DNA of 64,000 bases from Methylotenera oryzisoli_B (lineage in GTDB: Bacteria > Pseudomonadota > Gammaproteobacteria > Burkholderiales > Methylophilaceae): the NCBI GenBank assembly GCA_965613685.1, contig OZ277031.1, positions 868,001 through 932,000 of the forward strand. The letters run 5' to 3'. Shown here piece after piece: positions 59,357 to 64,000 of this stretch; positions within the stretch are counted from its first letter, which is position 1, and every line of letters starts with the position of its first letter. Below the pieces are notes generated by a model. That model ran no database searches and was not told the origin of the DNA. It worked only from the letters and a program-made list of their open reading frames with translations. The translations under genes were made by a program, and so were the position numbers.

Positions 59357-61186
59357 TTAAGCTTTGTTCGTGCCAGCGCGTTTACGCTCGTTTTCCGTTA
59401 AGTGACGCTTGCGGATACGAATGGTTTTTGGTGTAATTTCCACCAATTCATCGTCATCAATAAACTCCACCGCCGATTCCAAAGACAAGGCGATAGGCGT
59501 AATCAAGCGCACCGCTTCATCGGTACCGGATGAACGCACGTTGGTCAGTTGTTTACCTTTAATCGGGTTCACCACCAAATCGTTATCACGGCTGTGCACG
59601 CCTATGATCATGCCTTCGTACAATTTATCGCCTGGCACAGAGAACATTTTTCCGCGGTCTTGCAATTTCCATAAGGCATAAGCCACGGCCTCGCCTTTTT
59701 CGGCGGAAATCAACACGCCATTACGGCGACCTGGCATGTCGGCTTTCACCGGGGCGTATTCATCAAACACATGGCCCATTAAACCGGTACCGCGTGTCAT
59801 GGTTAAAAATTCGCCTTGGAAACCAATTAAACCGCGCGCTGGAATTTTGTATTCCAAGCGCGTACGGCCGTTACCATCGGATTCCATGTTGAGCATTTCA
59901 CCACGACGGCGACCCAATTCTTCCATGGCAGCACCTTGGTGCTCGTCTTCCAAGTCGACGGTTAGAATCTCATAGGGCTCGCATTTTTCACCGTTGATTT
60001 CGCGGAACACCACTTTTGGTTTACCCACAGCCATTTCAAAGCCTTCACGGCGCATGGTTTCCAACAGAATAGTTAAGTGCAATTCACCTCGACCGGATAC
60101 GCGGAACACGTCGGCATCTTCGGTTTCTTCCACGCGCAAGGCCACGTTCACCAACAATTCTTTGGTTAAGCGATCACGAATCTGACGTGATGTCACAAAC
60201 TTACCTTCGGTGCCGGCTAATGGCGAGGTGTTCACCATAAAGTCCATGCTCAAGGTAGGCTCGTCCACACCTAAATGCGGCAAGCCCACTGGATTCTCAC
60301 GATCGCAAATGGTAAAACCAATACCGATGTCGTCTAACCCAGAAATGATCACGATGTCACCGGCTTCGGCGTCTTCAACTGGCACGCGCTCCAAGCCTTG
60401 GAAACCCAAGACCTGATTAATTTTACCCATGGCCACTTGTTTGTCGCCATTCATGATGGTCACGGCCTGACCGGTTTTGATTTTGCCGTTGGTCACGCGA
60501 CCCACGCCTAAACGGCCGGTATAAGTCGAGTAATCCAAAGCGGAAATTTGCATTTGCAATAGGGCTTTGCTGTCGCCTGCAGGTGGCGACACGTGTTTAA
60601 GGATGGTATCAAACAAGGCACGCATGTTGTCTGAAGGCGTCTTCATGTCCAACATGGCATAACCGTTAATGGCTGATGCATAAACAATTGGGAAATCCAA
60701 CTGGTCGTCATTGGCACCTAAGTTAGCAAACAAATCAAAGGTTTGGTTGATCACCCAATCGGTACGAGAACCTGGGCGGTCCACCTTATTAATCACGACT
60801 ATGGGTTTCAAACCTAAGGCCAAGGCTTTCTTGGTCACGAAACGGGTTTGTGGCATAGGGCCTTCAACCGCATCCACCAACAACACCACGCCGTCCACCA
60901 TGCCTAATACGCGCTCTACTTCACCACCAAAGTCCGCATGGCCTGGGGTGTCCACAATGTTAATGCGTGTACCTTCGTAAACCAAGGCGGTGTTTTTCGC
61001 CAAAATGGTAATGCCGCGTTCTTTCTCTAAATCGTTAGAGTCCATGACGCGCTCTACCACTGCGTGGTGAGCGGCAAACGTGCCGGCTTGTTGTAGAAGC
61101 TTGTCTACCATGGTGGTTTTACCGTGGTCAACGTGGGCAATGATGGCGACGTTTCTTAAATTCCTGCTGCTAGGGGTGCTTGACAT
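59357..61186 (-). CDS. typA: Ribosome-associated translational GTPase TypA/BipA
   Basis: TypA is an EF-G-like GTPase that helps 50S assembly and stress or cold growth. I choose the ATG giving MSSTPSSRNLRNVAI (609 residues); the frame extends 17 codons further without similarity. Motifs: NVAIIAHVDHGKTTMVDKLL, ERGITILAKNTAL, DTPGHADFGGEVERVL, NKVDRP. The C-terminal domain (GLIGFQGEFLTMTRGTGLM) is typical. Confidence 0.97.
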   Translation of the reverse strand: MSSTPSSRNLRNVAIIAHVDHGKTTMVDKLLQQAGTFAAHHAVVERVMDSNDLEKERGITILAKNTALVYEGTRINIVDTPGHADFGGEVERVLGMVDGVVLLVDAVEGPMPQTRFVTKKALALGLKPIVVINKVDRPGSRTDWVINQTFDLFANLGANDDQLDFPIVYASAINGYAMLDMKTPSDNMRALFDTILKHVSPPAGDSKALLQMQISALDYSTYTGRLGVGRVTNGKIKTGQAVTIMNGDKQVAMGKINQVLGFQGLERVPVEDAEAGDIVIISGLDDIGIGFTICDRENPVGLPHLGVDEPTLSMDFMVNTSPLAGTEGKFVTSRQIRDRLTKELLVNVALRVEETEDADVFRVSGRGELHLTILLETMRREGFEMAVGKPKVVFREINGEKCEPYEILTVDLEDEHQGAAMEELGRRRGEMLNMESDGNGRTRLEYKIPARGLIGFQGEFLTMTRGTGLMGHVFDEYAPVKADMPGRRNGVLISAEKGEAVAYALWKLQDRGKMFSVPGDKLYEGMIIGVHSRDNDLVVNPIKGKQLTNVRSSGTDEAVRLITPIALSLESAVEFIDDDELVEITPKTIRIRKRHLTENERKRAGTNKA

Positions 61187-61656
61187 AGTGTGGAGCCAGT
61201 ATTGAAAGGCGGCGATTCTAACATACTTAAAGCCCAATTAATTTTCCCGGTTAAATTATTAATTTGACAATCCCAATTAATTGTTTATACTGCGCGCTTC
61301 ATTCGCATTACGCCTTATTTGGTAATGCTTGAATCATTGCCCTGACCCTTCTGTTGCTCGTGATTGTTTGTAGCAACTATCAAGAAATCAGCTGTATCGA
61401 TTTTTACTGGTTAGCGGCTGTGCCCGTGCGCTGGTAAAGATTGTATTAGCTTGTTGTTATCAACATTGAACACTGCTTTTGTGTGCATAGCTTGATTTAA
61501 CGAACACCCAATACCCTCTGCGTTTATATTGCCTTTGTGGCATGAGCTGAATTGCATCGCTTATGTACAAAGGATATGCCCGTTTTTACTTAGCGCCCTT
61601 TTGTTTTATTTACTATTGCTTATCGCTTAGAGGCGACAAGCTAGAAAGGGTCTACT
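61187..61656. other. 470-bp divergent region with long rhlE leader
   Basis: No gene is seen. It holds the typA start region and, on the plus strand, a near-consensus promoter (61264-61291) and about 359 bases of leader before the TTG start of the helicase. Several short hairpin-forming stretches occur, but none is decisive. Such long leaders are common in cold-regulated helicase genes. Confidence 0.6.
61264..61291 (+). promoter_or_regulatory. Sigma-70 promoter of the first DEAD-box gene
   Basis: TTGACA (61264-61269), a 16-base spacer and TATACT (61286-61291), a near-perfect match. Predicted start about 61298. Confidence 0.75.
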
Positions 61657-63447
61657 TTGTCTTTTGCATCATTAAATCTTGATAACGCCTTACTTCGTGC
61701 TATTGAAGAATCAGGCTACACCACCCCAACCGCTATTCAAGCACAGGCCATTCCTGTTGTGACCGCTGGTCATGACTTGATGGCTTCTGCACAAACCGGC
61801 ACCGGTAAAACCGCGGCCTTTATGTTGCCAGCCTTAAATTTATTGGCTACCCCACACGAATTAAAAAGCCGTGGCCCACGTATTTTGGTCTTAGTGCCTA
61901 CCCGTGAATTGGCCACGCAAGTGAACGAAGCCGCGCGTAAGTACGGCAAATTCATCCGCGCCCGCACCGTGAGCATCGTTGGCGGCATGCCATACCCATT
62001 ACAAAACAAACTGCTATCCCAACCATTAGACATCTTGGTGGCTACCCCAGGTCGCTTGTTAGACCACATGGAGCGTGGCCGCATTGATTTGTCCCGCTTG
62101 CAAATGTTGGTGTTGGACGAAGCCGATCGCATGTTAGACATGGGTTTCTTACCTGATGTAGAACGCATTTGCGAACAGCTTACTGCTGAGCGCCAAACGC
62201 TTTTATTCTCTGCCACCTTAGACGGTGACATTGCACGTATCGCCAGACAAATCTTGAAAAATCCAAAAACCATACAAGTGGCGACGCAAAAAGAAAAACA
62301 CGCCAACATTGAACAACGCTTGCATTACGTGGACGACATGACGCATAAAAACAAATTGCTAGAGCATTTGTTGATTGCACCTGAAGTGAATCAAGTCATC
62401 ATCTTCACTTCAACCAAACGCCATTGCGACGTGCTGGCTGAAGATTTGTATGCGGCAGGCCATAAAACAGCAGCTTTGCATGGTGACATGACGCAAGGCG
62501 CACGTAACCGCACCTTGACCAAATTGCGCCAAGGCGACGTTAAAGTTTTAGTGGCCACTGATGTGGCGGCCCGAGGCATAGACGTGGCTGGTATCACTCA
62601 CGTGATTAACTACGATTTACCAAAATTTGCTGAAGATTACGTGCACCGTATTGGCCGTACTGGCCGTGCTGGCAACACCGGCATTGCGATTTCTTTTGCG
62701 TCTAATATAGACCGTCACATCTTGCGTAAAATTGAACAATTCACCGGCAACCGCATGGAACCGTCTACCATAGAAGGCTTTGAACCTAAACGCGCCATGA
62801 AAATGGATGGCCCAGGTAACGGCCGTGGTGATCGCGGTGATATCCGCCGTGATGCACACAAACCAGGTGGTCGCGGTGGCTTTAAACCGCGTGATGACCG
62901 TGGCAGCTTTAATGACCGTGGTCCACGCACAGAGCGCACAGGCGGCTTCCAAGCGCGCGATGAAAACCGTGGCAACCGTGACTCCGCTGCTCGTCCAAGC
63001 AACGGTAACGCCTACGCTGGTCGCAGCGACAGGCCGACGGATGACAGGCCGCGTCAATTTTCTGACCGCCCTAACACAGCCCGCCCTCAAGGTGACCGCC
63101 CTCAAAGTGATCGCCCAGCGGCAGGTGCGCCTAACCGCAGCTTTGGTGACAGCATTGCCTTTGGCAAAAAACCTTACTCACGCGACAACGCTAGCGCGCC
63201 TCGTGGCGACAGCAACCGCGACAGCCGTGGCAATCGTCAAGATGCCAACCGTGGTGACAACCGCGTATTGGGCGCCCGTTACGAAGGCCGCAACGATGCT
63301 GCCCGTGGCGATCGCTCTGCCGCACCGCAACGTCGTGATAGCGCTAGACCGGACAGCCGTCCAGCTCGTGCCAATAACGACACGCGTAGCTTTGGTAATG
63401 CGAATGCAGGCAGCAATGCACCGCGTCGTCCACGTAGCTTTGCATAA
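61657..63447 (+). CDS. rhlE: DEAD-box RNA helicase (RhlE-type) with RG/RD-rich tail
   Basis: The 596-residue helicase has the Q motif GYTTPTAIQAQAIP, AQTGTGKT, PTRELA, TPGRLLDH, LDEADRMLD, FSATLDGDI and HRIGRTGRAG, i.e. both RecA domains (about 1-375). A long basic, disordered tail (about 385-596) is rich in Arg, Asp, Gly and Asn for RNA binding. It starts with TTG after AGAAAGGG. Tail length is above the family average. RhlE-type fits best; other DEAD-box groups are possible. Confidence 0.92.
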   Translation: MSFASLNLDNALLRAIEESGYTTPTAIQAQAIPVVTAGHDLMASAQTGTGKTAAFMLPALNLLATPHELKSRGPRILVLVPTRELATQVNEAARKYGKFIRARTVSIVGGMPYPLQNKLLSQPLDILVATPGRLLDHMERGRIDLSRLQMLVLDEADRMLDMGFLPDVERICEQLTAERQTLLFSATLDGDIARIARQILKNPKTIQVATQKEKHANIEQRLHYVDDMTHKNKLLEHLLIAPEVNQVIIFTSTKRHCDVLAEDLYAAGHKTAALHGDMTQGARNRTLTKLRQGDVKVLVATDVAARGIDVAGITHVINYDLPKFAEDYVHRIGRTGRAGNTGIAISFASNIDRHILRKIEQFTGNRMEPSTIEGFEPKRAMKMDGPGNGRGDRGDIRRDAHKPGGRGGFKPRDDRGSFNDRGPRTERTGGFQARDENRGNRDSAARPSNGNAYAGRSDRPTDDRPRQFSDRPNTARPQGDRPQSDRPAAGAPNRSFGDSIAFGKKPYSRDNASAPRGDSNRDSRGNRQDANRGDNRVLGARYEGRNDAARGDRSAAPQRRDSARPDSRPARANNDTRSFGNANAGSNAPRRPRSFA

Positions 63448-63530
63448 TTAAGGATAGAACCTAGCGGCGGGGAATGGCATCGCTTGTATTCAAGCCATGC
63501 CATTCCCCGGCCCCTAATTAGAGAGAAACA

Positions 63531-64000
63531 ATGACAGAAACCGTACAGTTCGACAGCTTAGGCTTGGCGCCCGAGTTACTCAGAGCACTGACCGATTCAG
63601 GGTACACCACCCCCACCCCAATTCAGGCGCAAGCCATCCCGCTAGCATTAGCTGGCGGTGACTTAATGGCAGGCGCACAAACCGGCACCGGCAAAACCGC
63701 GGCTTTTTCCCTGCCGCTGCTGCAAAAATTATTGCCGTTTGCCAATAACGGCGCCTCCCCAGCTAAACACCCAATACGCGCTTTGGTCTTAACGCCGACA
63801 CGCGAATTGGCCATCCAAGTAGAAGAAAGTGTCAAGGCCTATGCCAAGCACACGCCCTTGCGCTCATTAGTGGTGTTCGGTGGCGTGGACATTAAAACCC
63901 AAACCCCGCATTTGAAAACCGGCGTGGAAGTCTTGGTTGCGACCCCGGGTCGCCTGCTGGACCATATCGAACAAAAAACCTTGCAACTGAATCAAGTGCA
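63531..64000 (+). CDS. Second DEAD-box RNA helicase (partial)
   Basis: This is the first 156 or so residues of another helicase: FDSLGLAPELLRALTDSGYTTPTPIQAQAIPLAL, AQTGTGKTAAF, TPTRELA, TPGRLLDHI. It runs off the right edge. It is RhlE-like and lies 83 bases after the first helicase gene on the same strand, so the pair arose by duplication or co-selection. The ATG follows GAGAGAAACA. Confidence 0.93.
   Translation, partial: MTETVQFDSLGLAPELLRALTDSGYTTPTPIQAQAIPLALAGGDLMAGAQTGTGKTAAFSLPLLQKLLPFANNGASPAKHPIRALVLTPTRELAIQVEESVKAYAKHTPLRSLVVFGGVDIKTQTPHLKTGVEVLVATPGRLLDHIEQKTLQLNQV

Noticed and set aside
61325..61345. A regulatory upstream mini-frame (MLESLP) in the rhlE leader.
   Set aside because: No ribosome-binding site precedes it, and such short frames occur by chance.
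62807..63451. A 214-residue Thr/Val-rich frame overlapping the rhlE tail.
   Set aside because: It is the +2 shadow of the repetitive Arg/Asp/Gly codons of the helicase tail; its composition is an artefact.
1..64000. CRISPR array or cas genes.
   Set aside because: No set of regularly spaced identical repeats and no Cas-like protein was seen.
1..64000. Insertion sequences or transposase genes.
   Set aside because: No transposase-like protein was recognised; the only recombinase is the tyrosine integrase.

Overview
The window reads as a stretch of betaproteobacterial chromosome, most likely from a PQQ-making methylotroph of the Methylophilaceae/Nitrosomonadales type. This is inferred from gene content and order: nuoABCDEFGH, a compact pqqABCDE cluster, gyrA-serC-pheA-hisC, the block asd-fimV-truA-trpF-trpB-trpA-accD-folC-SPOR-cvpA-purF-metZ, and a one-piece tmRNA whose tag is ANDETYSLAA. 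No species can be fixed from the sequence alone.

Layout. 1-7.5 kb: the start of a minus-strand complex I operon, nuoA to nuoH (nuoH runs off the left edge). 7.5-11 kb: an AI-2E/PerM membrane protein, a yqjD-yqjE-yqjK-like envelope trio and a Bcr/CflA-type exporter. 11-14.6 kb: pqqA-B-C-D-E, with a strong terminator hairpin between pqqA and pqqB and a second one after pqqE. 14.7-21.7 kb: gyrA-serC-pheA-hisC-aroG. 21.8-23.2 kb: metZ behind what looks like a SAM-II riboswitch and terminator. 23.2-38.8 kb: a long minus-strand series joining leucine, threonine/methionine (asd), tryptophan, fatty-acid (accD), folate (folC) and purine (purF) synthesis. It also holds fimV, truA, an orphan EcfT-like membrane protein and a 39-residue entericidin-like lipoprotein inside the leu genes. 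38.9-42.2 kb: yajQ, ppnP and rfbDAC without rfbB.

42.3-50.6 kb is an AT-richer integrated element beside the 3' end of ssrA. It has a P4-type integrase, an AlpA-type regulator, small replication/packaging-type genes, and cargo of three exported proteins on two divergent units. Two of the cargo proteins share cysteine motifs, and two of the cargo genes share a duplicated leader of about 100 bp. Matching GTTACCCC repeats lie near both ends and over the integrase promoter.

50.7-64 kb returns to core genome: ssrA and smpB, ratA-rnfH, guaB, guaA, greB, a nitroreductase, a YbiT-like ABC-F ATPase, a tiny DUF3149 membrane protein behind a well-formed FNR/ANR-type promoter, typA, and two consecutive RhlE-type DEAD-box helicases (the second cut by the right edge).

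The most interesting items are the SAM-II-like control of metZ, the GTTACCCC repeat system of the island, the exported coiled-coil/SHOCT cargo with duplicated leaders, and the FNR-type promoter of the DUF3149 gene. Functions are assigned by recognising families by eye. No database search, alignment or folding was run.
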